A stretch of 64,000 nucleotides of DNA from Apoda limacodes (GCA_946406115.1 OX291561.1:4208273-4272272); one strand, 5' to 3'. Shown: positions 35,441-47,200, counted from the first letter of the stretch. Made by a program: numbers and translations. The notes: a model not told the origin generated them from the sequence alone.

Positions 35441-37741
35441 TTAAACTTTGTCCTCCTGGATGGATACCCCCTCCGGCAAGTACCTGGATAACACATCGGC
35501 AACCAGGTTATCCTTCCCCTTTATGTGTTCCATAGTATAATCAAACTGCTCTAAAAACAGAACCCAACGAGTAACCCTACTATTAAACAGCCGACAGGAT
35601 TTCATAAAAGTTAATGCTTTATGGTCAGTCCGTATAATCACCTTTGCGCCTCGTAAATAAGTCTCGAATTTCTTTATCCCATATATAACAGCCCATAGTT
35701 CTTGTTCGGTAACGGTCCACCTCAATTCCGCTCCTCTCAACGACCTGCTACAATACCCCAGAACCTTCATATCCTCTCCCTGGCCCTGGTATAGCACCCC
35801 AGCAACCCCTACCCCCGAACTGTCTACCTGCAGAATATATGGAGATCCTATATCAGGGTGGTGTAACCTAATTGTACTCATGAAGGCCCCCTTCAGCCCT
35901 TCGAACGCTTCTCGAGCCGACATATCCCACCTCCAATGTATTCTCTTCCCTAGTAAACTACACAAAGGCCTTATTAATTCGCTGTAACGCGGAATAAACC
36001 GGCGATAATAATTACAAAGCCCTAAAAACGCCCTTAAGTGTTTTATCTTCTTAGGCGCTGGGAAATCCCTAATGGCTTCCAATTTCTGTGGGTTAGTCCG
36101 GATGCCCTCAGTGTCGATTATGTGCCCTAACATTTTCACCTCTGCGCATACAAACCTACATTTGGACAAGTTGCAAGTTAGGCCGGCTTTGCGCAATCGA
36201 CCCAATACGACATCAAGGTGACCCAAGTGTTCCTGCAAATCACCACTAGTAAGGATAGCCAGATCATCCAAATAATTGACACAAAACGTCCTAACCTCTT
36301 GCCCCAATATCCTATCCATTGCCCGACTAAAACTACCAACCGACGTTTTCAGCCCTTGCGGTAGAACATTATAGACATAAGATTTTCCATTTAATGTGAA
36401 CCCAGTGTATCTTTTACTGCCCTCGGCCAGGGGAATCTGAAAGTAGGCGTTGTTAAGGTCAATGGTGCTGATAAAACGTACCCCATGAAAGGAGTTTAAC
36501 ACATCTAATTGAACCGGAGGGGCTTCAGACTCCGCTATCATAACTTTATTTATCTCCCTAGCATCTAACAAAACCCGTAGATCCCCATCAGACTTGAATC
36601 TAAAAGTAAGTGGACTACAATACGGAGTGGAAGCTCGGGAGATGATCCCTTGTTTCTCCATTTGTCCCAGTTTCCTCCCCATCTGGTCTCGATAAGCGTA
36701 CGGAACTGGATAAGATCTTTTCATCACAGGTTCCTCCGATTTCATGATAATAGTATGTTCATAACAGTTAGCGCGTCCCAACTCCCCCGTAAAAAGATCC
36801 TTGTACTTCACTATAACTCCCTTAAATAGAGCCCTTCCTACGTGGCCAATCTCCAACCCGACAAGTATGTTTTCTTCGAGTTTATCCGGGTGCAAGGCGG
36901 GAGCTCCCACCAAAGGACTAACCGACGAAACGCAGTTAATCTCTCGGTTTCCCAGAACCAACGAAACCTCCTCTCCATCAATTGTTATAGTAATTACTAC
37001 CCTCGTGGGCCCCATTTTTAGTATCACCCCATGAAGGCGCATCCAATCAAATCCTAAAATTACCGGCCTTATTAATTTCGGGACTATTAGGAAAGGAGAA
37101 TCAAGTCGATGTTTCCCTAGTATTAGAGGTAAAACCACAGCCTTTTGAATTTTCGAACTACGTTGACCCAACGCCCCTCTGATCTGTAAGCATCTTATCG
37201 GAACTACCGCCATATCTGTCCTGTCCTTATGTCTAAATACAAATTCTTCGCTGACACAAGTGATATCGCTACCAGTATCTAAGAGGCAATCGACCCATTC
37301 CTCCCATATATTCACTTTCATCTCACATTTTAAGACTTCCCCCTCGCATCCCGCTGCTCCCTCCTCTTCCTCGAACACTGAATTCACCCCGGGTGTGACC
37401 CTAACACTCAGAGGCCCTAGTCCTTCATTAGCCTTATCTAACAACCTATCTCTCACTCCGACGACTGGATCGGACAACACATCATCGTTACGAAAACCGA
37501 GACCCTGAGTCGTGGTCTGCCCCTTTAAAATTATTGGTCTAAGTATACCGTTACCTCTCCCTAACCCCAAACCAGGCAACCACCCTACATCCAACATTTG
37601 CCTTAAAGGAAGAAATAACTTTAATTCCAATTCCCCTGAGTAACGAGCTGAGTAGGGGATAGAATCGTCAGCTCTTAATAGTTTTCCAAAGGAGTCCCCT
37701 CCATTCCTGAGTTTAATTCCATTACACGCGGCATCTGGCAT
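35441..37741 (-). CDS. Gypsy Pol: G-patch, protease, reverse transcriptase, RNase H (766 aa)
   Basis: Domains in order: a G-patch-like motif at about residues 50-84 (GWLPGLGLGRGNGILRPI then TTTQGLGF); an aspartic protease with LLDTGSDITC at about 154-162 and ILGFDWM at 228; reverse transcriptase with LLDAREINKV (391), STIDLNNAYFQIPL (425), LPQGLKTSVGSFSRAMD (460) and the catalytic YLDD at 490-493; the Gypsy connection AFLGLCNYYRRFIP (571); and RNase H with D640 (LQVDSSGVG), E681 (TVTEQELWAV) and D706 (RTDHKAL). All key acidic residues are present. The frame is open upstream of the ATG at 37741 and overlaps the gag end. It is offset +1 from gag, so Pol is probably made by ribosomal frameshifting instead of at this ATG. 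It ends at TAA, 20 nt before the integrase ATG. Confidence 0.93.
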   Translation of the reverse strand: MPDAACNGIKLRNGGDSFGKLLRADDSIPYSARYSGELELKLFLPLRQMLDVGWLPGLGLGRGNGILRPIILKGQTTTQGLGFRNDDVLSDPVVGVRDRLLDKANEGLGPLSVRVTPGVNSVFEEEEGAAGCEGEVLKCEMKVNIWEEWVDCLLDTGSDITCVSEEFVFRHKDRTDMAVVPIRCLQIRGALGQRSSKIQKAVVLPLILGKHRLDSPFLIVPKLIRPVILGFDWMRLHGVILKMGPTRVVITITIDGEEVSLVLGNREINCVSSVSPLVGAPALHPDKLEENILVGLEIGHVGRALFKGVIVKYKDLFTGELGRANCYEHTIIMKSEEPVMKRSYPVPYAYRDQMGRKLGQMEKQGIISRASTPYCSPLTFRFKSDGDLRVLLDAREINKVMIAESEAPPVQLDVLNSFHGVRFISTIDLNNAYFQIPLAEGSKRYTGFTLNGKSYVYNVLPQGLKTSVGSFSRAMDRILGQEVRTFCVNYLDDLAILTSGDLQEHLGHLDVVLGRLRKAGLTCNLSKCRFVCAEVKMLGHIIDTEGIRTNPQKLEAIRDFPAPKKIKHLRAFLGLCNYYRRFIPRYSELIRPLCSLLGKRIHWRWDMSAREAFEGLKGAFMSTIRLHHPDIGSPYILQVDSSGVGVAGVLYQGQGEDMKVLGYCSRSLRGAELRWTVTEQELWAVIYGIKKFETYLRGAKVIIRTDHKALTFMKSCRLFNSRVTRWVLFLEQFDYTMEHIKGKDNLVADVLSRYLPEGVSIQEDKV

Positions 37742-38663
37742 TAGGCAATCGATTTGACCCAGGTCTAGTAAAATTCTTTCTTGCTTCGGGGCGATTATAC
37801 CTCCAGTTCCCTTTATCCCCAGATGGACTATTGTGTATTGGCCTCGCCTTAGATCCTCCCGTGCCCTCTAGAAGCCCCTTCTGCTTATCTATATTGTCCA
37901 GTCTCCTCAAAAAACTGGTAGCTTTCAACAACCCGAATCCTTCTTCTCTAGCCACCGTCCAAGCGTACTGCACTTCCTTGGAAAAGTGTCGTATAATGTC
38001 TGCCACCAATTGTTGCTCCGGAATGGCATATGTCAACATTTTAGCCTGTCCAGTCAAGTGTAAGAAATGTCCTAGCATCGTAGGGTGAGTCTTCCGGTCC
38101 CAAACGGACTGCACTATGTCCCTTCTCAATGCATTTTGTTCATTTTCTCCCCAATATGTATCCAAGAAGTCCTTCTTAAAGTCCTCCAGAGACCCCCACG
38201 TCTCTCTATACACCCGAGCCCAATTTCTCGCCTCCCCCTCCAAACAGTCAAAAATTCCGTCTATTTCATGGTCCTTAGAAGGAATTCTCTTCAGGTAATA
38301 CGTCAAATTTTCAATGAAGGTTACCGGATGCAATTTCTCAGGTGTGCTAAACTTGGGCCGCTCCACCCCCCCATACTTGTACATAGCACCCACTTGATCG
38401 CAGCACTTTATTGCCACCTCATTAACCGACGGGGGCGTTACATCGGTAAGTGGCTCGGGATTAGGAAGTGGATGGCTGATTGAGGGGGGCCCTGGCTCTA
38501 CAACCAATTCGATCCTGTCACCTAACCTTTTCTCTAACTCTTGTATCTGCTTGGTTAAATCCGCAATGGTCTGTTTATAGCTTTCGTTAGTCGCTCTGAG
38601 ATCCTCACTATCACTGTTCTCGTCATCGCTCCCCTTAGCTTGTCGTTTTCTAGGACGTCCCAT
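37722..38663 (-). CDS. Gypsy Gag, about 313 aa
   Basis: I start it at the ATG at 38663 (MGRPRKRQAKGSDDENSD). The frame is open about 20 codons further upstream but has no ATG there. A basic N-terminus is followed by a coiled-coil-like segment (YKQTIADLTKQIQELEKRLGD region), a Pro-rich linker and the retrotransposon Gag/capsid fold (ETWGSLEDFKKDFLDTYW, VWDRKTHPTMLGHFLHL, PEQQLVADIIRHF). Gag forms the particle that packages element RNA. No CCHC zinc knuckle is visible at the C-terminus (KGNWRYNRPEARKNFTRPG); basic residues may replace it. The end overlaps the upstream-open Pol frame. Confidence 0.88.
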   Translation of the reverse strand: MGRPRKRQAKGSDDENSDSEDLRATNESYKQTIADLTKQIQELEKRLGDRIELVVEPGPPSISHPLPNPEPLTDVTPPSVNEVAIKCCDQVGAMYKYGGVERPKFSTPEKLHPVTFIENLTYYLKRIPSKDHEIDGIFDCLEGEARNWARVYRETWGSLEDFKKDFLDTYWGENEQNALRRDIVQSVWDRKTHPTMLGHFLHLTGQAKMLTYAIPEQQLVADIIRHFSKEVQYAWTVAREEGFGLLKATSFLRRLDNIDKQKGLLEGTGGSKARPIHNSPSGDKGNWRYNRPEARKNFTRPGSNRLPNARCRV

Positions 38664-39119
38664 GATTCTCCTTTCCAAAATTCTCTCGATAACCGTGCGC
38701 ACCTTCCGCGAACTCTGTAACAAACCAAGACGAATGTCTGGGTAAGACCCTAACCTTATTTCCTCCTATCCTAATTCCTAACAGGGCTTTAATAACCTAA
38801 CTTGGCCTACGACCTAACCCATGGTGGCTTAACAAACCATAACCAAAAATTCCTCATTTAGATAGAGAATGGAACCTCATAGTAATCACTCGAGATAGAA
38901 CGTGTGAATGGGTTAATAATAAAAGATGGCGTTCTCTCAAGACTATTGTCCTATGGGGCAGCTAGAACGATACAGCAGCCGGGAGAAAAAGGAGAGGAAA
39001 AAAAAATAAACCCTATTGGCCCCCTCACCCTCAACTGGCAACCACTCAAGAACTCACCCAGTTGAAACAAAAGTAAGTCCCTGCAGCTCTTTAACAAGAA
39101 GCACCAGATTTAATCGATA

Positions 39120-40000
39120 GTTATGAAGAATATAGTAGTTCGAAAAAGGTAATGATGGTCGGAAGCCAACAATTGAGGTAGTCCACTATTAGCCGTAGGT
39201 AATCAGGACGGATATGACAGACATGTTTCGGTTAAGGACCAAGGGCCTCACTCAACCTCGGCTCGTCATGATAGATATAGTAGTCTCAATATAGCAATTA
39301 TGTTTGGACACTAAGGTTGAGTTTGCCCATTCGATGACGTTCGGAAGCAAACAGTTGAGTTTGTCCATTATTAGCCGTAGGCAATTATGATAGATATAGT
39401 AGCTAGAAGGTGGCGATGACGTTTGGACGCAAACAGTTGAGTTTGTCCATTCGATGACGTTCGGAAGCAAACAGTTGAGTTTGTCCATTATTAGCCGTAG
39501 GCAATTATGATAGATATAGTAGCTAGAAGGTGGCGATGACGTTTGGACGCAAACAGTTGAGTTTGTCCATTCGATGACGTTCGGAAGCAAACAGTTGAGT
39601 TTGTCCATTGTTAGCCGTAGGCAATTATGATAGATATAGTAGCTAGAAGGTGGCGATGACTTTTGGACGCAAACAGTTGAGTTTGTCCATTCGATGACGT
39701 TCGGAAGCAAACAGTTGAGTTTGTCCATTATTAGCCGTAGGCAATTATGATAGATATAGTAGTTGGAAGGTGGCGATGATGTTTGGATGCAAACAATTGA
39801 GTTTGTCCATTCGATGATGTTCGGAAGCAAACAGTTAAGTTTGCCCACTACCAGCCGTAGGTAATTAGAACGGATATGACGGACATGCTTCGGTTAAGGA
39901 CCAAGGGCCTCACTCAATCTAGGCTTGTTATGATGGATATGCTTCGATTAAGGACCAAGGGCCTCACTCAACCTCCGCTTGTCGTGATAGTTATAGTAGG
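39120..40000. repeat. Tandem array, 120-bp units, in the Gypsy leader
   Basis: About four close copies (39360-39840) and several diverged units at the edges repeat the words 'gcaaacagttgagtttgtcc', 'gccgtaggcaattatgatag' and 'gaaggtggcgatgacgt'. Half-units of about 55 bp are also visible. As 120 is a multiple of three, the minus strand shows a 40-residue repeating frame (39252-39848), which I take as a by-product. Confidence 0.9.
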
Positions 40001-40159
40001 TTAAATATGGCGATAATGTTAGAGGGTTGTTTATTTAATGATATTAAGAAACAAATATTAAATTGTTATCAGCAACTATAAGAACCGGTTGTGAAATTTC
40101 GAACCTTGTGTAATAATGCTGATACTAGAGCGGCCTAACCCCATACCCCGAATATCCCC

Positions 40160-40980
40160 CTCCTCCCCTTAACTACTCACCCACCATTCAGGTTAAGTCT
40201 GACTTCCACTAACGACATATACTTATGTATGTATACCTACATACACCTATACAACCATACACCGAAAGCGGTCCATCAAAAACAGTAGTTGTCGAAACAT
40301 TAAGACCCAACTGAATCTCACAAGGCAAATTTGTAAGGGCTGCCACACCCACGTATCCAAAGCCATTTCATTGATATATCCAACAACTCACTATATTTTT
40401 TTTTTTTTTTTTTTTTTTCCACGTCTTAAACACATCTCCAGCATAACACCTTTTGCTTCTTCAGTTAAGGACCTGACTCTCCCACCATTAAGGCAGGGCC
40501 CGACCTCAACTTCGACACATATACACATGTATGCATACCACTATGTATACACACACATAGACACGTACCGCCCGCGGTCACTCAGGGATCGTACTTGCCG
40601 AAACATTACGACTCCCTGCAACTCACACGGCAAAAATCTCAGGGGTTACACTAACCATGTATAAAAAACCCAAAATCATTTCAATTCAGGCCCTAACAAC
40701 TTACAATCTTTACTCGCGACGATTTAAACACATCCCCAGCATAACCCTTTTCGCTCTTTCAGTTAAGGACCTGACTCTCCCACCATTAAGGCAGGGCCCG
40801 ACCTCAACTTCGACACATATACACATGTATGCATACTGCTATGTATACACACACATAGACACGTACCGCCCGCGGTCACTCAGGGATCGTACTTGCCGAA
40901 ACATTACGACCCCCTGCAACTCACACGGCAAAAATCTCAGGGGTTACACTAACCATGTATAAAAACCCAAAATCATTTCA
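40160..40980. repeat. Tandem array, about 298-bp period, in the Gypsy leader
   Basis: Two close copies start near 40426 and 40724 (shared words 'cagttaaggacctgactctc', 'gcccgacctcaacttcgac', 'cgcggtcactcagggatcg'), ending near 40680 and 40980. An older, diverged copy precedes them from about 40185. The T-run at 40397-40418 lies between the old and the newer copies. Confidence 0.85.
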
Positions 40981-43552
40981 TTTGTTCCTCGTACCAAATT
41001 AAATAATAACCTTGTCCTACTCGGCTGGGTTTTATAATTTTGTCTTAGTTTCACATCTACATAGCAGGTAATAGTATCTATCCACGGTCTAGCTCACTTC
41101 CCATCTTACGCTGAACCTAATTTATATATATATATATATATATGACATGCGAATCCTAATTCTGAATAAACGTTAATGCAGTTCAATAAACATTTATTAT
41201 GTTGACCCCTCCCCTAATAACTCAGCAATTTATCCTATGGTACCCTCCCCTCTCGTAATGTACCTTTTATTTCTGTTAATGTACCTTTCTATAACTGCCC
41301 TTAACATGACTACACTAACAAAACCGGTCCCTAACCTAGGCCAATGTGTTTAATCTCAGACATCAACCTCATTTCTCAATTGCTACTTATCGCCTACTCG
41401 ACAGAACCCTTTGAACATATAATACCTATTAACAATAACCTATTTAGTTCAAAGGAACACGCTACCAGGCATAGCCGACCTGAACACCACCTAATACCTG
41501 CCATTATCCTATCTTACCTTTAAGTACGTCAAATTTCCTAATCAGAGATGTATATATTTATATACATTGTGAGTGTTTATTCACACTGTCAATCTATCAC
41601 TTTTAAAGATGGTACCACAGTAGGCTAAAACCGGTTGACTTTACCGGTCCGCCTAGTAATAAAATATTTATCGACAATCAAAATGTAATATAATTTGGCA
41701 AGCAAAAACATGAGTCAAAAGTATCCTAAAATTTGAATCTAATAGCCAATGAACGGTAACAGCGAATCGATAAAAGATGATCTAACAAAAGGTCCCCACC
41801 TAATGTCCACATTAGATCGCACCGAATCAACCCAGACAGCTCCGTCGGCCAAACACCTCACGCCCGCCCCGAGACCCCGAGCAACCCCGAGTTCAAACCC
41901 CCGCTCGGCGGACACTTTTTTTTTGTTGGGCTTCTTTAGATTATATCATTTGTTACAAATTTTCCTTTTAAATAGTTATACTATTAAACTAACAAGTACA
42001 TATAGTCGCTTTAACGCCTACTGTTTACTTTGTTAAGATTACCTTCTACCAGTCATGAATCTTCCCGTTGGAGGAAGTTCACCGAGTCTAAGGGCTTAAC
42101 AGACGTTACCGCCAAATGAAACAGCTATTAGACGTTCGTACTTTGGAATAGTCTTTTAACTAAAACCTCTAAACCGGTAATTATACATATACCCGGATAT
42201 GTCTAAATGGCTCATTGAGATGATCCCAACTTACTAAGTCAGCGCTACTTAGTATAAAATTAAAGAACTGGGATGGATGAGGGCCTCTTTCAGCTAATAT
42301 CTTAGTGACTTTACGACCTTACTTCGGCACTAACATTCCAAATGCTCGCTATCCCGACTCTCAATGCATTCCCTAAACATAGATGAACTCACTCTAATTC
42401 ATCAACACTAAGGTGATACATTAACGCTGCACTCTACTTCAATGTACAGTTTTCTGCTCGGTTTTAAAATCGATTCCACTGTCCTTTAGCAAGTTCCAAA
42501 CCGAAAATATCATGGCCTTCTACATTCTTTGACTAGCAGATTACTGTATTTGGTTTCGCGGTTTCTGTCCAAAACACATTTTTTTTTTTTTTTAAGAAAA
42601 TTACGGCCGAATTTCTCATTTTCTATTTTTAATTCATAACTCACTATCAACAAGTAGCGAGAACATAATTTATTTCATGACGTGTTAAGTAACCTCAAAG
42701 CTAGAAAATTGCTGTAATTTAAATTTTATATCGCATGTGACGTAACTGCATTCAAATATTTCGCCCCCTTCACGCTAAGTTGTATGTCTATCTATAATAT
42801 ATTTACGCCACTGGAAAATGAGCTCTATTTGAAACTAACATTGTCGACTCCCACTCCACACCCGTAAAGCAAGGGTATATGCGCGTTGAGGCCCTCTTAA
42901 ATCCTTGTTATTTTATTATGTCCTTTCCCTCCCCGAGCATATAAGACCTTTATTCCACAGTGCCTCCCCCCCTCTAAATAATAATTCTACGTATATAGGC
43001 AGTTCATTAAGGCCACCCTAACTATACTGTTCTCTAACCTATGTCCGTACGGTAATACGCCTCGCGACAGGCCACTAAAGTCCCTAAGGGGGTTCCTCCT
43101 TTTATAAATAGTACGGCTAACTCCTCCACTCTATCAGTGGACAAGTTCAAAAATCCTCCCATAAAACACCTGCGAATTCATATACTTATCCACATCTACT
43201 TACGCACACATATACGTACAAACCAACACTCACAAGTTTATTCGAAATGCACTCGCAACTTATTCAGGACGTACCCTCGTACCACGTTAAAATTTGTCAA
43301 GTTCTAAATTATTGAATTATGCTAGAATGTAGTTAAACTGATTTTTTTTCTATTGGTCACCTCCCGCGAAGGAGAGAGAAGGAAACAGCCCACGCCTCGC
43401 CTTACCGACCCAAATTTTCAATCTACCCACCCCAAGAAAACTAGATATAGTTAACCTTACACCTTCTTTAGTAGTTGGTTTTTTCTTGTATCCGACGGAC
43501 TCGCCTTTTGTTAATTCCTTCCTAACATTGAAAAAGACAAGTCGGAACCGAA

Positions 43553-43930
43553 ATGGCCCGTACCAGGACCATGATCTTCAAGGACGCCCCCCACCCCCGG
43601 GTAGTGGAAGGAAGGGCCTCAGAATTAATTATTTTTTCGGACGGGACTCTTCGCAGCTTCCGCGATGTTCAGCCTGAAATTCCTACCCTTCCTCCCCCAT
43701 CGGATTTGAACGTGATCCACACCAGTGGCTGTCCTGTGGTCCCTGATGAGTCCCTTCACCTCGACGTCGGCAGTGGTCCACCACCATCGGAACCCCACCC
43801 ACCCCTTCTGCTCCCGGTAAGCCGTTGGACAAAAAAGAGGAGGCGTCGAAGTCGGCACAAGAAGAATGGAGGGCATCACCGGGGGGTAGTGCGCTTGCCT
43901 AGCTACCTCCGACCCCAATCTTATAATTAA
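43553..43930 (+). CDS. Opposite-strand ORF in the Gypsy leader, 125 aa, unknown
   Basis: The ATG at 43553 has good initiation context (accgaaATGG) and opens a stop-free 125-codon frame opposite to gag-pol. The product is Pro-rich in the middle (IPTLPPPSDL, GSGPPPSEPHPPLLLPVS) and carries a strongly basic tract near the end (RWTKKRRRRSRHKK) that could be a nuclear localisation or RNA-binding signal. I recognise no family. The region is less AT-rich than the rest of the leader, which supports coding. A shorter frame on the other strand (43625-43918) competes. It may be an antisense accessory protein of the element or a captured fragment. Confidence 0.4.
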   Translation: MARTRTMIFKDAPHPRVVEGRASELIIFSDGTLRSFRDVQPEIPTLPPPSDLNVIHTSGCPVVPDESLHLDVGSGPPPSEPHPPLLLPVSRWTKKRRRRSRHKKNGGHHRGVVRLPSYLRPQSYN

Positions 43931-44207
43931 ACCGTTTATATTTTTTCGTAATATATTTGAATTCGACCATGGGGGGTTTTTTTTTTTTTATATCCCTGTC
44001 TGCCGACAGCCCTTGAGAACCAGAATAACGTTGATCTCTGTCTACTCCTTTTTAGAATAATAGCTTTGGGTATGAATCTTAATCTTTCTTCCCCGGTTCT
44101 TTTCAAATCCATTTTAATGACCTCCCATCCGTTGTACGACAACAAAATGTAGGCTTTTACAAGCCTCTTTTAGTTCTATATCCTATCCTGGTAACGGCAA
44201 CACATAA

Positions 44208-47200
44208 TGTAGTACCCCCTCCTCTACAAAAATAAAATTATTTATTTTTAAATTCAAGTGGAGTATAATGACATACTCGCCAGTTTGATTATCTGATGGC
44301 GTGCGTAATCCTAACATATTATTGTTGCCTTTATTATAATAAAAATGTTATTATTAAAGCAAGCTAATATTTTATTTGGCTGTGGTCGTCTAATGGCGTA
44401 ATCGTCTATTTGGACCCCTCGTTGTGACCGGTAATAACCCAAGATCCCAAGAGGTATGAATTCAATCAGTCCCAGGTGTGAAAGAATAAAATCAAAACCC
44501 TAATCTTACATTATGCCTACATTAAAGACAATGATCTATAACCAATCCTTAGCCGCAAAGCCACTAATTCCTAATTAACATGAGACCAGAATTTAAATTA
44601 CTAAGTCCGAGTTTCCGATCAAAATATATGTGGTTTATTATTCTAACGTAGTCGGAGTACCTAGGCCTAAATCACCCTATTCACCAACTTAGCTACCTCC
44701 CTACAACTCCAGACAAGTCTCGTAATAACAAGGTTACCCCTTGGACACGATAGGCCATAAAGTTATAACTTTTGATAGTATAGGAATCTTCACTATAAGG
44801 ATGAAATTCTAAGACCGCCTACCCCTTAAGTGAAGTCGTAATCTTATAGTAATACATGAGAATCGCCTTAAGGAAGAACTCTTAAACGGTAAGTAGTTCA
44901 TCAATAATTTCGTTAGCTTCCCTTAAGTAAAATTGTAACCTCAAAGTAATGTAGGAAGACTGGCTTCCCCTTAACTAAAGTTATGCGCTTATAACAATAT
45001 ATGGAAATAGTTAGAGAGACAGACAGACCTATTTAGTACCTATTTATTTAAATTATTAGCAGATTCGCTATTAATCCCTTAAATAACCTATAACCTACTT
45101 GACTAACCTATCACCAGTTCTCTAGCTTGCCCTTAAGTTAAGGTATGAACTTATAACAATACATCGAATCGTTAAAACCAGACGGACCTATTTAGTAACT
45201 AACCAAATCATTAGCAGATACGCTATTGATCCATTAAATAACCTATAAAACTGTAAGGTAATATGAAAGGTCACCGTACGGGTAGACTAACTGATCGTAT
45301 ATATATTTATATATATATATATATATAACACACGAATATACTCGCTAGCTACCCCTTAAGTAAACTACAAAACCGTCATAATAACACTTAAAAGTGCACC
45401 CACGAACGGACCGACAGGTTTAGTAGTTGCGTAAATAATCTGTTAACAACCCGTTAACAATCCCCTGACTGAAATTATAAAGTCGCAATGGTATTCGAGA
45501 AGCCGCCCCAAAGACGAATAGACAATCTAAGTATATAAGAAACCCTACCACTATCCTTACCAGCTTCCCTTAGCTGGCTTATAATATTATAATAATATAT
45601 GGAGAATCACCGTAAAGACGAACTAACAGATTAGAAGTAAATGTAACCCTGAAATACATCTACAGCCTACCCTTTAGATAAAGTTATAACATAGTCCTAA
45701 CCGTAGGTATCTAGAAATCCCCATACATTCATGATTATTATTTTACCACTGTGGCTCACGCCATCTGTGTAGTAATCGTGGAACTACTCGGTCGATCGAT
45801 ATCTTAGCTAACTGTCTAATAATCTTGGAGACTATGAGGAGGTCTTATAGAGGGCGCTAAGGGCGGACGATTTAGTATGGAAGTCTATCTAAATCTACCA
45901 ATCCTAGTTTCCAGGTCGTTTACGGGTAACCCTAACTGGGAATCATCCAGGAAAATTCACATATACAACCATTCCTTAAGGGTTCGTAAGTTGTTCTATT
46001 CAGAATTGTTGGGCCCGCCACCGAATTATCCCCTCGTCCAATTAATGACTAAACGGTCAGACTTTTCGTACATTTGCCTGTGCATCGAAGTGCCCAGCTG
46101 GCGTCTCGTGATCACGTGGGTGCGCAGAGTTCACATTTTAGTCTTCTGCGCAGATACAGAGTCTAATCGTGTTACTCGACCTTCCTTCGACTAATTTACG
46201 TTGGTTCGGTTTTGGTTTAGTATCTCGCGACCCGGTCAATACGAATTTCGTTATTAGATCTAAAATTGAGTTTATGTTTACAAACTATGGCGATTATCTA
46301 CACTAGAATATAAAGTTTATGAAAACAAAACTATAAAATTGAGACAAAACCTAACGCTCGCCTAACTTATACCCTAGGTTGTTCCTACTTGATCGCAAAA
46401 ATGAATATTGAAAATTAATTATGTATAACTTGAATTTGAATAGCCTTAAGGGCCTAGGGTACCGTCTGGCCTTAAGCGTTTGTCAAATGTATCGTACCTA
46501 TTATCTGACTGACGTCTTGGAACCTTTAACAAGGAAGGTATATAACGACCAACTCCTGACAGACTCGTAGATAGGTTTAATCAAACTAGCTTACCTTGTG
46601 GCTTCGCCTTCCTGTCATTTAGTAATTGAGTTAATAGATAACCTTTATCCTTCGTACACTGTGCCTAAAACTGTTCTTTAGGATAGGTAAGCAGTGCTCC
46701 CCGCCAACTCCTACATTTATAACGCTGCGGAGGTGGCAAACAACCAGGCGACCATGTATTTATCCTTACTACTATGACAAACTACGGAACTAAAGGGACC
46801 ATTTCGTTATTATTTGAATATAACCTACGATCGGTCGGTTCGAACCCGAGGCTCCTTAAGTTTAAATAGCCGCTAGTCCGGAGAAGCTATACTCGCCCGA
46901 AACATATGCCGTGCAAGCTAAGTTCACAAGAAATAATAAAATAGGTGTGCGATTACGCACATGGTTAAGTGGTAAATTGTTCATCAGAGTAATTAAGGCG
47001 ACAGAACACCTAGTTTGACACACAATTAGTATGTTTAAGGTGGATTGTAAGGAAGACATATCCACACTCAGGACCTGGCGCATTAGCCAGATCAAGTAAG
47101 GGTTAGCCCTTTTCTGAGTGTTTAGAACTTAACGTTTCGGCTTTCCATACAACAATTCAGAGCCTCATCAGTTAGTAGAGAATTGTGTATGATTATACTA

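Larger units (their letters stand above)
38664..44207 (-). other. 5.5-kb leader between 5' LTR and gag
   Basis: Long untranslated-type region of the giant element, with no Gag/Pol-like coding on the minus strand. It holds a 120-bp tandem array (about 39240-39880), a ~298-bp repeat array (about 40160-40980), a 22-nt T run (40397-40418), a (TA)n tract (41131-41152) and a plus-strand ORF (43553-43930). No intact env-like frame was seen on either strand. Confidence 0.7.

Noticed and set aside
36801..38483. Plus-strand ORFs opposite gag-pol
   Set aside because: Shadows of the coding strand with no own motifs.
34144..38723. Env-like gene in the giant Gypsy element
   Set aside because: Integrase ends 16 bp before the 3' LTR and the leader has no frame with signal peptide and membrane anchor, so no env is present.
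39252..39848. Minus-strand ORF of about 198 codons with a 40-residue repeat
   Set aside because: By-product of the 120-bp tandem array in the Gypsy leader; no start context, and the protein has no domain character.
39120..40000. CRISPR-like array
   Set aside because: The units are contiguous 120-bp repeats without unique spacers, inside a eukaryotic retrotransposon.
45877..46194. 105-codon plus-strand ORF in the 5' LTR
   Set aside because: The same frame stops after 64 codons in the 3' LTR (29433-29627) because of one substitution, and it has no recognisable motif.
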